From: Podospora bellae-mahoneyi | Taxonomy: Eukaryota > Ascomycota > Sordariomycetes > Sordariales > Podosporaceae | Direction: 5' to 3' | Assembly: GCF_035222275.1 (NCBI RefSeq) | Contig: NC_085882.1 | Coordinates: forward strand, 3,842,706 to 3,906,705 | Length of the DNA: 64,000 nt | In this document: piece after piece, positions 53,284 through 64,000 of the stretch | How the letters are laid out: every line of letters begins with the position of its first letter | Numbering within the stretch: position 1 is the first letter of the stretch | Made by a program: the position numbers and the translations under genes | The notes under the pieces: generated by a model | Seen by the model: only the letters and a program-made list of their open reading frames with translations | The model's database searches: none | Told to the model about the DNA's origin: nothing

Positions 53284-53472
53284 ATGAAGCTCTCGGCGCC
53301 AATTCTATTCTTCTCTTTCTTTGCTGCTGCCTCGGTTGCCCAATACACCGGGCCATGTTCAGTTAACGACTGCGGTGCGAGTCACAGAGTGTGCGCTCGA
53401 GGATGGCTCTGTGTCCCCTACCCAAGCTTTGACCCTGCAAAGAGACAAGGTTGTACGTGCAGTACCGCATGA
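53284..53472 (+). CDS. Small secreted six-cysteine protein (62 residues)
   Basis: The ATG at 53284 starts a clear signal peptide (MKLSAPILFFSFFAAASVAQ), leaving a mature peptide of about 43 residues with six cysteines in the order C-x4-C-x6-C-x5-C-x12-C-x-C, ending STA. An even cysteine count, short size and a good TATA box 90 bp upstream argue for a real gene. An upstream in-frame extension to 53176 is leader. No intron is needed. Antimicrobial, effector-like or hydrophobin-unrelated surface roles are all possible; it does not have the eight-cysteine hydrophobin pattern. Confidence 0.68.
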   Translation: MKLSAPILFFSFFAAASVAQYTGPCSVNDCGASHRVCARGWLCVPYPSFDPAKRQGCTCSTA

Positions 53473-54115
53473 AGTGGGTTCGGCCATCAGTTACCTATTA
53501 AATAGACCTGTACTGATTTTCTTCCAGACCGAACATCAAACAAGCTACAGCACGGAATTCTGTAGCAAATGGGATGATGGCCGTTTTTCCTAGGCTGTCT
53601 TGCTGGACCAAGCTCAGACTCAACTCTGATTTTGCAAAGGTCCAAGAATTGTTCCGGAGTTACGGGTTGCGCAGGATTGCACATAGGTTCGCTTCATTGG
53701 AACAAAGCCTCGAAGAAGAATAAATACACTTTTGCTTGCCTGCCGATGTTTTTTTCGTTTATTGCACTGTTGGTCATATTCGCTCGGTTTCAATAGTGGT
53801 ACTATGGAACGACATTACCTTGTCCCACCTACCAATCATGGCCTGCTGTGCGTGTTTTTGGAACCGCAGAGCCTCGTTGTATCACGCCGAGGGGTAAGAT
53901 GAGGTAGGATCGGCACCATCTGTAGATGATATCATCACATGCACCTTGCCACGCCGTCGAACCTTTTTTTTAATAAAAAAAAGGGAAAAACAACCTTGCC
54001 TACCTACCTTGCAAGCTTTGGACTGTGTTATTTGTCTAATCTCGTCCCAGCTTTCGAAGCTAAGCTTTTCCAAGGCAAAAACTCCACGACGAATTTGACA
54101 TGAAATGCAAGCAGC
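53473..54115. other. Intergenic, 643 bp
   Basis: No gene supported. Includes CTACCTACCTT near 53999 and an A-rich run near 53970. Confidence 0.4.
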
Positions 54116-55627
54116 ATGGGCTCTGACGGGGAGAAGCCAGCATCTCCAACTCTATCCGACACCGGCAATCATGTCTCAGAAGCCATCCCCACCCTCGACC
54201 GTCACGAAGAAAAGCGGCTTCTCTTGAAGCTAGATGCCGTTTTCGTTCCAATCATCATGCTGGTCTATCTTTCTTGCTTCCTTGACCGCACTAATATCGG
54301 CAATGTCAAAGTGGCGGGGATGCCGGAGGATATCGGCGCATCTGATGTCGAGTTTTCGACCGCAGTGTCCATCTTTTACGCAACATATGTCGCATTCGAA
54401 TCGCCCTGGGCTATCCTACTCAAGAAACTCACTCCAAGAGTTGTGTTGACAGGCCTCTGTGTGGTCTGGAGCTTGACTACTATTTTCTCCGGTTTCATCA
54501 CAGATATCGGGGGGCTGTATGCTGCAAGGTTAATACTAGGAGCATGTGAAGGCGGCCTCTTCCCCGGCTTAAATCTGTACTTGACCATGGTTTACAAACG
54601 AGAAGAACAAGCTCGCAGGGTCTCGTATCTGTTTGTTTGTGCGGCATTGTCGGGTGCGTTTGGGGGGTTGTTGGCATACGTGCTCCTGAAAATGGACGGC
54701 ATAGGGGGATATGCTGGTTGGAGATGGGTCTACATCATAGAAGGCATCTTCAGCATCCTCATAGGCTTGTTGATTTGGTTTGGCTTGCCAGACGATCCCA
54801 CCAACGCCTACTTCTTGAACGAGAGAGAAAGGGAAATGATGCAGATACGAGCAAAGCAGAGGGCACAGTATATGGGCAGTGAGGAGTTCAGTTGGGAAGA
54901 GATCAGAATAGCTTTGAAGGATTTCAAATTGTGGATCAGGTAAAGCCCCTTTTCTATCCCTTACCAACCCCTATTCATGTCCTGAACACAGTTCTAACTT
55001 GACGAAAGCGGAGCAATTCAATTCTGCCAGGACATACTTTTGTATGGTTTTAGCACGTTTCTCCCTTCCATCATCACCAGTATGGGCCATAGCAGCATCG
55101 AAGCTCAATACCTCACTATCCCCGTTTATATTCTCGGAGGAGCGTGCTTTTTGACCCTGGCATTTGTCTCCGACCATCTGTGCATCCGAGGCCCGTTCAT
55201 TGCCTTTGCCAACGTCTTTGGCATCGTCGGTTATGTTCTCATCATCTGCCCGACAAGTAACGCCGTCAAATTCTTTGGCACGTTTCTGTGCGCAATTGCA
55301 GTGTACAGTGGTCCTGGACTCAATCTCACGTGGCTCAATGTAAACGTCGCACCCCATTATCGCCGGGCAGCTTCGATTGGATTCCAACAGACCATCGGCA
55401 ACACAGCTGGCATCGTCGCAGGCCAAATTTACCGGACTTCACCGTATCTCTTGGGCAACATCTTTTCGGTCAGCGCTCTGGGCCTGGCTCAACTACTAAT
55501 CCTGATTCACTGGTTGTACATTGGACGGTGCAACTTGCTCAAGGAGCAGATTGCCAGTGGCAAAGTGCAAGACAAGAGAAGGGTAAAGACTGGTGACTGG
55601 GAGTTGGACTTTAAATATCATCTCTAG
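54116..55627 (+). CDS. MFS transporter, anion:cation symporter (Dal5/allantoate permease-like)
   Basis: Exons 54116-54939 and 55009-55627 (69-bp intron) give 480 residues. After DRHEEKRLLLKLDAVFVPII comes LVYLSCFLDRTNIGNVKVAG, the TM1 signature of the fungal ACS family. SPWAILLKKLTPR and RLILGACEGGLFPGLNLYL follow. The central loop carries WEEIRIALKDFKLWI just before TM7, also typical. The C-terminal half ends FKYHL. Family members import organic anions such as allantoate, nicotinate, pantothenate or biotin precursors; the substrate cannot be assigned. Confidence 0.9.
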
Positions 55628-55908
55628 GCATAAGGCGCCCAAATCCTGTCCCTCGAAAGCTTTTGGCAGAAATCTCGGCTATTGCCACACTGGAGAATGA
55701 TCAAGTGATCGAATACGCCGCAAATCCGGCCCGTTTGATTCTTCTCGATTTAGCCTGTCCAGCCTTCATGTTGTAATCCATACCAGGATTGCTCCGATGC
55801 ATACAGGCACTCATTAGAACATCCCAAATTCAGAGAAAACAGACCAACCTTGCAAGAAATCCTACATTTGAATTCCTCAAATGCCTAGAACTCTTAAGGA
55901 GAGCCACA

Positions 55909-56622
55909 ATGATATACAGACGCCCTTTGTTAATAATTATGGCTGCTGCAATACCTCTTACTTTTGCCCAGCCGTCTCCCAACATCCTTGACTAACTAGA
56001 CCTCTCATCCACCACTTCCACACCATCAACATGCCGTACTGTACTGTCTGGCCAGGCGCTTTTCTTTCCTGATTTCAGGGCCTATCTTGAAGGACAAAAC
56101 TCCTCAACTGGATACACATCTTGCCGGGCACGGCTTCCCTTTGAGTACATGCCGCACGGGTTTGCATTCTCAGTGTTCCACACATTTGTCTCTGGACACC
56201 TTACACGAGAAAAAGGCACAGTGCTAAAAGAGATTGGGGTAGAAGTTGCATATCTTGATGAGCAAGTCAGGAAGATGCAGACTGATGGAAGGGTGATCAA
56301 GAATGCGTATGGACAGAGAGCAAGCGGGTACAATGGCACATTTGCGCTTTCTGTGCATCTAAAGCCTATGGAGAAGGATGATGCGGAGTTGGGGGTGGCA
56401 AGCTGTCCAGGTGTATATTCTCAGCCTGTGATTGAGGTAGATTTGTGGGCCAAGCTAGCAGTAGATGATGGTTACTTGGGAGAAGGGAGTGAGGACACCT
56501 ACAAACAGTCATGGGTGGAGGGTTCAATGGTGGATTTTGACGTTTTTTGGTCATCCTGTTATCGAAAGGTGGTTGGATGGCCTGCCGTGCCAGTTACTAT
56601 GTTTGCCCGCCGTCTGAAGTAA
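55909..56622 (+). CDS. Probable small secreted protein, spliced model
   Basis: Exon 55909-55973 encodes a signal peptide (PLLIIMAAAIPLTFAQ). Splicing from GTCTCC to the pyrimidine-rich acceptor CTGATTTCAG (56078) joins it in frame to 56079-56622, total 202 residues. The mature part has four cysteines, NSS and NGT glycosylation sites and a Trp/Tyr-rich end (DVFWSSCYRKVVGWP). If unspliced, the same frame meets TAA CTAG at 55993, so the intron is required unless there is readthrough or the gene is dead. The donor is weak. Function unknown. Confidence 0.55.
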
Positions 56623-57399
56623 AACGTGTAGCGCTGTGGATTTAGACCTACTCAAACAGAGAATGGTCTCTTAGTTATCCCATAGGGCCTTTGGCCTAGG
56701 TATGTTTTGAGCCTGTTGGCTGTCTTTTAAAGGGGCTTGGGCTAATGTATTGCTTTTTTGACTTTCAGGTTCTTTCTAATGTCATTTACCTAGCCCGTTT
56801 GGTATGGATATGTGTGGCTTAAAGAGATGGCCGCCGTGATGATAGGTAGATCATTGGTTGGATAGAGTGATACCAGAAAGTCAGCCGTGAGAACTGTCGC
56901 ACCGAGCGTTTGAGACTGTGTAATTCCCGAGCTGCAGACTTTGGCGCTGGCTGTGCTGCAGTGTCTCAACTTGGCCCAGCGGCCTTCTCGAGCTTGGATG
57001 CCTCACGGTGATTGGTGTGTCGGATTGCGCCACTATTTTGACATTTCTTCTCTCAGGGGCCACAGAAAGGCAGTCAATTGCCGTGGGGGTGCCAAGTCGT
57101 GCTGGAAAAGCCGTGAGCTCGAACCAGTCAGGGGCAATGCACGTCTAGAAATAAAATGTCCCACGGTAATTGCAGGAGAAATGCGTCCTTGAGCGCCCAT
57201 TTCAGGAGGTGGAGGTGGCGGTGGAGGGCTATTGAAGAATGAGTCCCCATCCTTTTCAGATGTTGTGGTCTTGGATTTTCCCTCTGGACAAAATCAGTGA
57301 TGCTACCCTTTTCAAAGCTCTCCTCAATGTTACTGCCGAGTCATCTAAACACCAGAATCACCACGAACTAAAAGTCAGCTCTCACAAAAAGGGACAACG
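56623..57399. other. Intergenic, 777 bp
   Basis: Between two plus-strand genes. No gene, tRNA or repeat supported. Confidence 0.4.
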
Positions 57400-58305
57400 A
57401 TGGGCCGAATATCACAACTAGCTATTTTATGGCTTCTTCACCTATGTCCGGGGCTTTCACAGGATGCTTCAAATACCAGACATGTTCGTTATGATCCTCC
57501 TCCATTGATAACCTCAGGGGCAATCGCCAAGCCTTCAGGAGTAAGTGGGTCGGCGTTTGTGTTGCCTTTCAACTAACAACCATCGACACAGTCCACGACA
57601 CAGTCAGGATATGAAGATACACGATATTTAAACGTAGAAAAAACACCTCTATCTACCTCGGTAGCAGCGGAAAATCCCTCCGAATGGTTATCAAGCAGCA
57701 GCCCAACTCTCAGCACCGGGGCCCAAGCTGGTATCATAACAGGCTCTGCCCTTCTCTTCTTCCTCCTGCTCAGTCTCGCCGTGTATCTTTTCTGCCTCAG
57801 GAACAGGAAAAAACAGTCGCCACTCGATATCAATGCCCATTCTGGGTTAACCACACGCCCCAGCAATCAACACCTCATCAGCAGCCCAACAAGCCAAGCC
57901 ACACTCCAAACACCCAAACGCGCCCGAACACCGCTTTCCTTCCCCTTTTCTAACTCCAAAAGAACCGGCCAAGAACAACAGGGAATACCTCTGAGCCCCA
58001 GTGCTCTTGACGTCGTGCGAGAGAGGCTAGAGATGGAGTCATTGGGGTTCGGCTACCAGCAAGACAGACGGGACAACAGGCGAGAGGCCAAGAGCGTAGT
58101 GGAAAGCTTGGACTGGGACTGGAAGCGGGTGTATGTGTATCCATTTGCCTCGTCGGCATCATCTCGAGGGTCCGTTTACTCTACGTCGGAGAATGCGCCA
58201 GGGTTAGAACAAGGAAAGATTGGACCAGGGCTGGGATCTTATTGGGAGGTCAGCAGTCGTGGCAGCAATGGGGGTACTGGCACACCTGGGGGGAGTCGAA
58301 GATAG
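57400..58305 (+). CDS. Single-pass type I membrane protein, sensor-like layout
   Basis: Exons 57400-57540 and 57592-58305 (51-bp intron, GTAAGT, CTAAC, ACACAG) give 284 residues. Signal peptide 1-21 (LAILWLLHLCPGLS). A short Ser/Thr-rich ectodomain (to about 105) is followed by AGIITGSALLFFLLLSLAVYLFC, one transmembrane helix with basic residues right after it (LRNRKK). The cytoplasmic tail of about 155 residues is Ser/Arg-rich and ends GGTGTPGGSRR. The layout resembles Mid2/Wsc-type or Skg6-like wall proteins, but the ectodomain has no WSC cysteines. Function unknown. Confidence 0.7.
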
Positions 58306-58540
58306 GGGTCTGGCAGCGAATAATGATGCAAGGGAAAGACCTGGGGAACTACAGGGTCGAGTGATGATGAGGATCGAAGTGGTAATGATAATAATAATCA
58401 AGACAGAGGCTGATAAAATACGCAGAGGCCCCATCTAGTAGCATGAAAAGCAAAAGACGTTTCGTTACATGGACTTTAGGTATCTGTATTAACATGTAAA
58501 CTAACGCCTGGAGGATATGCTACCACTCTAACCGACCACT

Positions 58541-59701
58541 CTATTTTCTGCTCCTCAATGTTCTCTGGACTTTGGCTGGCGGCCCCGCATCCTCACCCTC
58601 GCTGTCATCCTCCTCCTCCTCATCAACGTCATCGTGGTCAACCTCGTCTTCGTCAAGAGACTCGATGGCCGCCAGATCCTCCTCGTCCTCGTCCTCGTCC
58701 TCTTCCTCATCATCGTCCTCATCAGAATCTGGCAGAGCACTGTGATTGATGGGGAGGTCGTCCTCGTCATCAGCAGGCCCCACTCTCGGACCACCGTTTG
58801 TGAGCGCCTTGGTGCTTTCCTGGCCCTCTACGTAGACCACTTGGGCCTCATCTTGATCCTCATCCTCTGACTCGCTCAGCTCATCCTTTCCTTCGAGACG
58901 ATCGCGGTTGCCACCGGCCAGCTTGGCAGATTTCCTAAACTTCAGCTGAGCGTCCAGCATCTCCAACTTGCCTCGAAGCGCCAACAGCGCTGGCAAACCC
59001 CTCGCGCGCTCCTCCAAAACACGACTGAGCTCGGCTAACCGGGCAGTCAAATCTGGCTGTGTGACAAGGGCGCCACCGTGGGCAATCATGGTGAACTTCA
59101 TCCAGCTCATCAGGTTCATGGCACGGCCGGGGCGACGGTGCATGCGGGAGGCAAGCCTGGAAAGGAGTTCGAGAGCAAGGGCCGAGTCCATGCGATTGAT
59201 TGTGTTCTCTACAATTTTGAGGTCGCTAGTCTGGAGGCACAATTCGAGGAGCTGCGCATCGTTGGTTCGGAGGGCTTGGTTGATAACGGTGCCGAGCGAG
59301 GCGGCGTTGATGAGGCCGGCTTGCCTCTGGTGCAAATCGGAGCGCGAAGAAGGGCCAGCAGTGTCAGCAGCAAGAGAAGCTACCACATCGACCGTCGAGT
59401 TGCCGCGCACAATATCGCCAAAAGCAGCCGGAGCAGCAGGCTCAGCATCATCCACATCGCCGCCCATGTCCATGTCCATGTCGACATCTCCCTGTGTTGT
59501 CTCCTCGGCCACTTGCTCGATCTGCTGCTGATCCTTCACATCCTCGTCGTCACTTGAGAGCTCGATGGGTTCGTCAGGCTGCTTCGACAAGCCGGTGGAC
59601 ACGGCGGTTCTGGTTTCGTCGATTTTGGCCTTGGAGCGTGCCTTTGCGCTGGCCCTGACGACTGGAGCCGCGATGGTCGCGACTTTTCTCTTGGTTGACA
59701 T
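58541..59701 (-). CDS. Utp12-domain protein of the small-subunit processome
   Basis: A single exon of 386 residues; I start at the ATG at 59701 (MSTKRKVATIAAP), since the 14 residues upstream look like leader. A Lys/Arg-rich start and an acidic stretch (SSDDEDVKD) precede the Utp12 (NUC189) domain, about 130-260: INQALRTNDAQLLELCLQTS, LLSRLASRMHRRPGRAMNL, WMKFTMIAHGGAL. The C-terminus is extremely acidic (DEDDDEEEDEDEDEE) with a basic end (VQRTLRSRK), as in many nucleolar proteins. Yeast t-UTP proteins of this type (Utp5, Utp9) act in rDNA transcription and 18S processing. No WD40 propeller is present here, so which Utp it matches is uncertain. Confidence 0.85.
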   Translation of the reverse strand: MSTKRKVATIAAPVVRASAKARSKAKIDETRTAVSTGLSKQPDEPIELSSDDEDVKDQQQIEQVAEETTQGDVDMDMDMGGDVDDAEPAAPAAFGDIVRGNSTVDVVASLAADTAGPSSRSDLHQRQAGLINAASLGTVINQALRTNDAQLLELCLQTSDLKIVENTINRMDSALALELLSRLASRMHRRPGRAMNLMSWMKFTMIAHGGALVTQPDLTARLAELSRVLEERARGLPALLALRGKLEMLDAQLKFRKSAKLAGGNRDRLEGKDELSESEDEDQDEAQVVYVEGQESTKALTNGGPRVGPADDEDDLPINHSALPDSDEDDDEEEDEDEDEEDLAAIESLDEDEVDHDDVDEEEEDDSEGEDAGPPAKVQRTLRSRK

Positions 59702-61658
59702 GGCTTGCGATCTGGAGTACTTGGGTGACTGAAAGACGGCCAATGGGGAGCTCGATACAGCTTGATATACCAGTGGAGGGCTTTTGGTTCAATGGAAGGG
59801 CCCAGACGAGTGGCCTCAAAGGTTGGATTATTTGCTTTGGTGGTTTGCTGCGATTGAAGCCGCAGGCAAAAAATCCAAACTGTAACCAAAACTTTTTTGC
59901 GGATCTCCGCTTGGCACGCCCAGCATTGAATGTGGGGTTCTGGTGCAGCTTAGATGGTCCGTGTGTACTTGGCAGATTGGTGAGCTTCACTCAGCCACAC
60001 GCATTTCAGAGATGTAGCTGTGGCTGGTGCAACTGAAGGGCACGGTGTCAGTTGGGCACCGAGTTCTGCCAGTCTACTTTATGAGGGCGTCACTGCTGCC
60101 TGGTGGGCAAACAAAAGAGAGCAACAGACATTCTACTGTGTACCTATGATCAAGCTTATCAACGCGACGAAGGGTTTGGAGTCACTCAATTGAAAGAGAG
60201 TTGGCCGAGCGTGGCGGCACGGACGATAGAATGCCCAACCCCAAATCCCGAATTCATCTTTTCGACATTCCATCAAAGGATGCATCAAAACCTCACCAGC
60301 AACACACAAACCATCGGATCATGCCTGGAACGCGTCCAGTCATTTATTTCACCTTCAGAAATTATGTTGGTGACCTGTTTTGCTGGGTCACTGCATTCGC
60401 GTCATTATCGCGTATCCCTGTTCACTTAGCGCCATTTCGACCCAGCACCGCAGCTGTTTCAGCCTGTCGCCTCTGGTCGCAGTTGCCATCTTCTTTTCGC
60501 CATCGCCAGGATGGTAGGTACGAGGAATCAAGATTCCATCCATCGAGAGCCGTTGAGATAACGAGATATTGCCGTGGTGTTGGTCCATCCTGGTGAGGGA
60601 GCCGAAAGCGTCGGATTGGCAGTTGCTGGGCCTATAGTCTGGTGTAAGTGTAGGTATCCCCCCTTTTCCACTCCTTTGTGTATGCTGCCCGTCGCATCCG
60701 GCGTGTCTCGTTCGGCTCTGCTTCGTATTGTTATCGCATTTTGCCCTGCTAGGGCACAACTGTATGGATATTATACCAGAACGTGATGAATAGGGATAAT
60801 AATGTTTGCATTTGCTGCTGAAGTATTGATGTTGGTATTGCAGTGGCCTCGTCAAGGGGTTGGTGGCAGGAGAAAATTCACGAGCTGGGTTCGCACAGAA
60901 GACACTTTGTGCCCCCGGTCTCGTGTGCGCACGGCCCACTATAGCTCGGATGTGGCCAATCAGAAACAGGCGAGCCGCATCGATAAGACCAATCAAGCCA
61001 GTCAGAGGCGGATCCCCTCCCTTCGTGCTGAGCTAGGCAGCTGTGATAAATAGCCCCGAGCTGCCGACTGGGACTGACATGTGTTTTCACCCAGAAATTT
61101 CGAAAAAAAAAGGTCGCGGTACAAAACCACGCCGGACCCCCCCCAAACTGACCAACCAGCGCCCGCCAAAGCATCCCAGCCACCGACCATCAAAAGGCCA
61201 CCCTCCCCGGCTCGAGTTTTTCCACCTCCGAGCAACGCTCTCTGGCAAGGCTAGCAACCCCAAGCCTATAATTCTCAGCCTTTACCCCGGCCGACTTTTT
61301 TCGCCAGACTGTGAGTGGTTGCCAATTTTCTCCTTCGCTTTTTATCTTTTGGGGTTCGCGATCCAACGCGTGTGCACGTCCCCATCCACCTTGCCCACTC
61401 CCCGCCGCGTGCCCAATCGTGTGTCTTCCACCATCCACGTCGTCGTCGACATTTCGCCGTCGCAATTTGGACAACCAATCAGCTCCAATACAATAAACCA
61501 TTCCATTTATTTCATCAAACGACTTGTCTCTCGACTTGTCCCCCGACGCGCCGCTTCGATACACTTTGACTCGGCCATGCGTTGCTAATTCAAGGACTCC
61601 TTGACCTAGCCAATTTCATGTCGCGTCGTTCCTGAATCCAGAAATCCCCAAATCCCGA
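59702..61658. other. Divergent intergenic region, about 2 kb
   Basis: Separates the Utp12-domain gene from BDF1, which diverge, so it holds both promoters and probably a long BDF1 leader (C/T-rich from about 61090). No gene supported. Confidence 0.5.
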
Positions 61659-64000
61659 ATGGCAGTTATGGCCACTCAGCAATCAGAAGGCGCGGTTGTT
61701 GGCGAAAAGCCTGTCGCCAGCTCGCTGGAGCTCGAGAAGGATGCGCGCAATGGCGGCGCCGAAGTGAATGGGTATGTTGCGGCATTGGCTCCTTCCTTCG
61801 GAGTCGCATCAAGGTTTGCATGTCAGACTGGAAGCTGACAGCTTTGCTTCTAGCCACACTTCCCCCGAAGCCCCAAACCACACCGAAAAGGACGAGACCG
61901 ACTCCAAACAAAGCCACAACCAAGAAGCTTTCTCAACAAACAGTGCATTGAAAAGCGAGTCGGCCGATGCGAGTGACAAACCAATCCCAGACGTTCCCAC
62001 AGATGCAAAGGAGGCGCCCAAGGACGCCGAGCCCGTAAAGATGGACGTCGCGACTCCACCCGACACAGAAATGCCGGATGCACCACCAAGTCCGGCTGCC
62101 GAGGTGAAGCAAGCCGAGACACAAATCGAGCTTCCAGCCGAAGTCGCTCCCGACACACAATCTCCGGGTCCATCGAAAGAAGACCAGCCAGCCAAGCCGC
62201 CCACGCCTGACGCCCTGATCACATCTGACGCAAAGAACGAGGCTCCGACCAAAGCCATGTCCACTTCGGTATCTCCCATGACCAAGACGGCCCCTACCCC
62301 CCCAGCTACCGATAAGGAGGAAGATGTGGTGATGGCAGATGCGCAGGTGACCGCCGAGAGCACTCAAGAGACGCCTGTTTTCGCAACTGTCCCGGACGTG
62401 AAGCCGAGCATCGAGAAGGATCTAGTTCCAGCGTCGCCCTCCAAGGGATCTCCAAGCGCGACGGCCGATACCAGCATGTCTGACCTGGCTGCGTCTGCCA
62501 AGGTGTCGCGTGAACGGGATATCGACAGTGAGGATGAACCAGTTGCCAAGCGCACCAAGGTTGACCATTCCATCGAGGCCAAGAACAATGTCAACCCCCA
62601 AGATCGCATGGATGTCGACCGCCAGTCAGCTCCCCGGGCCACACCTGCGCAGGCTGCGAACGGAAGACCTAAGTATCTCAATGACGATTCCCTCAACGAC
62701 AATCCCATCACAGATTGGCAGAACCGGCAAATTCGTCAAGTTCTTGCAGGTGTCAAAAAAACCAAGGTGGGCGGCAACTTTCGGCAATCGGTTCAGCATC
62801 TGTGGCCTATGCTCTGGCCTGATTACTCGGCACGGATTGCCAATCCTATTGATATTTCGGCCATGGAGAGACGCTTGCGTGGGGACGGGCAGAGCTACAA
62901 GAATCTTGGCGAGTTCAAACGGGACTTGAATCTGTTGGTGGATAACGCCGTCAGCTTCAACGGCGAGGCTCACGAAGTGACTGTCCAAGCCAAGGGCTGC
63001 CGTTCTGCTATTCTCGACCGTCTCTCGAAGGTCCCTGCCGCTGAACCTGCCCGCCCCGACAAGAAGGACAGCATCAAGCATCACAATATCCGCCATGCCG
63101 AACCCCGCTCTGCCGTCCACCAGTCTTCCACCGCCACGCCCCGTCCCCCAAAACCGGCGGCCCCAGCCCCCAAGCCCGCTGTCGAGAACCCTGCTTTTGC
63201 CATCCCTCCCGGCAACAACGGTATGCCGCTCATTCGGCGCGACTCGACCAAGGTTGACAGCCGCGCCAAGCGCCCCGTCAAGCCACCTCAGCCAAGAGAT
63301 GTCTTTACTGACAAGCGCAAGAAGAAGCTCCCCCCCGAGCTTCGGTTCTGCGATGAAGTTCTCACCGAGCTGAGGAAGACCAAGTATTATGATTGCAACG
63401 GCGCCTTCCTTCAACCCGTCGACGTCGTCGCTCTGCAAATCCCCACATATTACAAGGTGGTCAAGAAGCCCATGGACCTTTCCACCATGGCCAACAAGCT
63501 GCATTCTGGCGAGTACGCTTCGGCCAAGGACGTTGAACGAGACTTTGACCTGATCGTTAAGAACGCCAAGGCCTTCAATGGAGACGACCATCCCGTCACC
63601 ATTGCCGGCTACAAGCTGCAGAGTCTCTTTCGCGCCGAGATGAACCGAAAGGATGAGTGGCTCGCCCGCAACGCCCCTCCCGAGGTGATCAACACAGCCA
63701 GCCCACGGATCAAAGACGAGTCCGACGATGAGCCCTCGGACACGGAACCGGAGCCAGAGCAATCCGAGGAGATCACTAAGGCCCAAACCAAGATCACCAG
63801 CATCCAGAAACGACTCGATGACGAGCAAAAGAAGCTGTCCGAGATGATCAACACTGGATCGGCAAGCGAAGAGGATGTTGACATTTCTCACTCCATCATC
63901 AGCACTTTGCAGAAGCAACTGATCCGAGAGAGGAACAACCTCAAAGAGCTGACTGCCGCCGTCAAACCGGCAAAGCCAAACAAGCCTGCCAAGTCCAAGA
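61659..64000 (+). CDS. BDF1: BET-family double-bromodomain protein Bdf1 (3' end outside window)
   Basis: Exon 1 61659-61771, an 82-bp intron (GTATGT..TTCTAG), exon 2 from 61854 to the window end; about 754 residues visible. The first 320 residues are acidic and disordered with a basic nuclear-type patch (AKRTKVD). Bromodomain 1 (about 325-430) contains IANPIDISAMERRL and DNAVSFNGEAHEV; bromodomain 2 (about 535-635) contains YYKVVKKPMDLSTMANKL and NAKAFNGDDHPV. Both keep the acetyl-lysine-binding Asn (FNG). An acidic stretch and a coiled coil (KITSIQKRLDDEQKKLSEM) follow; the ET domain should be beyond the window. Bdf1 binds acetylated H4 and recruits TFIID/SWR1. Bromodomain 1 lacks a canonical WPF shelf (LWPMLWPDY instead). 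Confidence 0.93.

Noticed and set aside
62626-63918. 430-codon minus-strand ORF
   Set aside because: Antisense to the bromodomain regions of BDF1; no recognisable protein features.

Overview
The window is nuclear DNA of a filamentous ascomycete, most likely a sordariomycete (Sordariales-like). The case rests on short introns (about 50-130 bp, most 51-69) with GT..AG borders and CTAAC/CTGAC-type branch sites, strong third-position G/C bias, mitochondrial presequences, and families typical of plant-biomass-degrading moulds: a starch-active AA13 LPMO with CBM20, a GH5_7 mannanase and a secreted VAO/berberine-bridge oxidase. The genus call is inference. About 28 gene loci were resolved, most with exon models that stay in frame across every intron proposed.

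1-15.5 kb is mostly housekeeping: the 5' end of a secreted dipeptidyl peptidase IV; a divergent pair encoding mitochondrial sulfide:quinone oxidoreductase and ETHE1-type persulfide dioxygenase (consecutive steps of sulfide oxidation); two worn-looking loci (an RNase H-fold gene with an in-frame stop and lost catalytic aspartates, and a 5'-incomplete zinc-finger-associated domain gene); the Mgs1/WRNIP1 AAA+ ATPase; Isa1; an ARMH3-type armadillo protein; and a disordered fungal protein. 15.5-20.9 kb is a 5.4 kb stretch where no gene could be supported.

20.9-47.2 kb holds a 1403-residue disordered protein, a zinc-finger regulator-like protein, a secreted protein made of three copies of one cysteine/tryptophan domain, two MFS transporters, an F-box protein, a CorA-like membrane protein, the secreted flavin oxidase, a DUF2828/vWA protein, a one-copy relative of the triplicated secreted domain, and a predicted GPI-anchored protein. 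The one-copy and three-copy genes share intron position and phase, which is the most distinctive observation here.

47.2-64 kb is rich in secreted and surface proteins: AA13 LPMO, GH5 mannanase, a six-cysteine mini-protein, an allantoate-permease-like MFS transporter, a small secreted protein with an in-frame stop if unspliced, and a single-pass membrane protein. It closes with an Utp12-domain ribosome-biogenesis factor and the 5' two thirds of a BET double-bromodomain gene (Bdf1) that runs off the window. Intergenic DNA is sprinkled with TAGGTACCTA-type short palindromes. No tRNA, rRNA, CRISPR or intact transposon was found.
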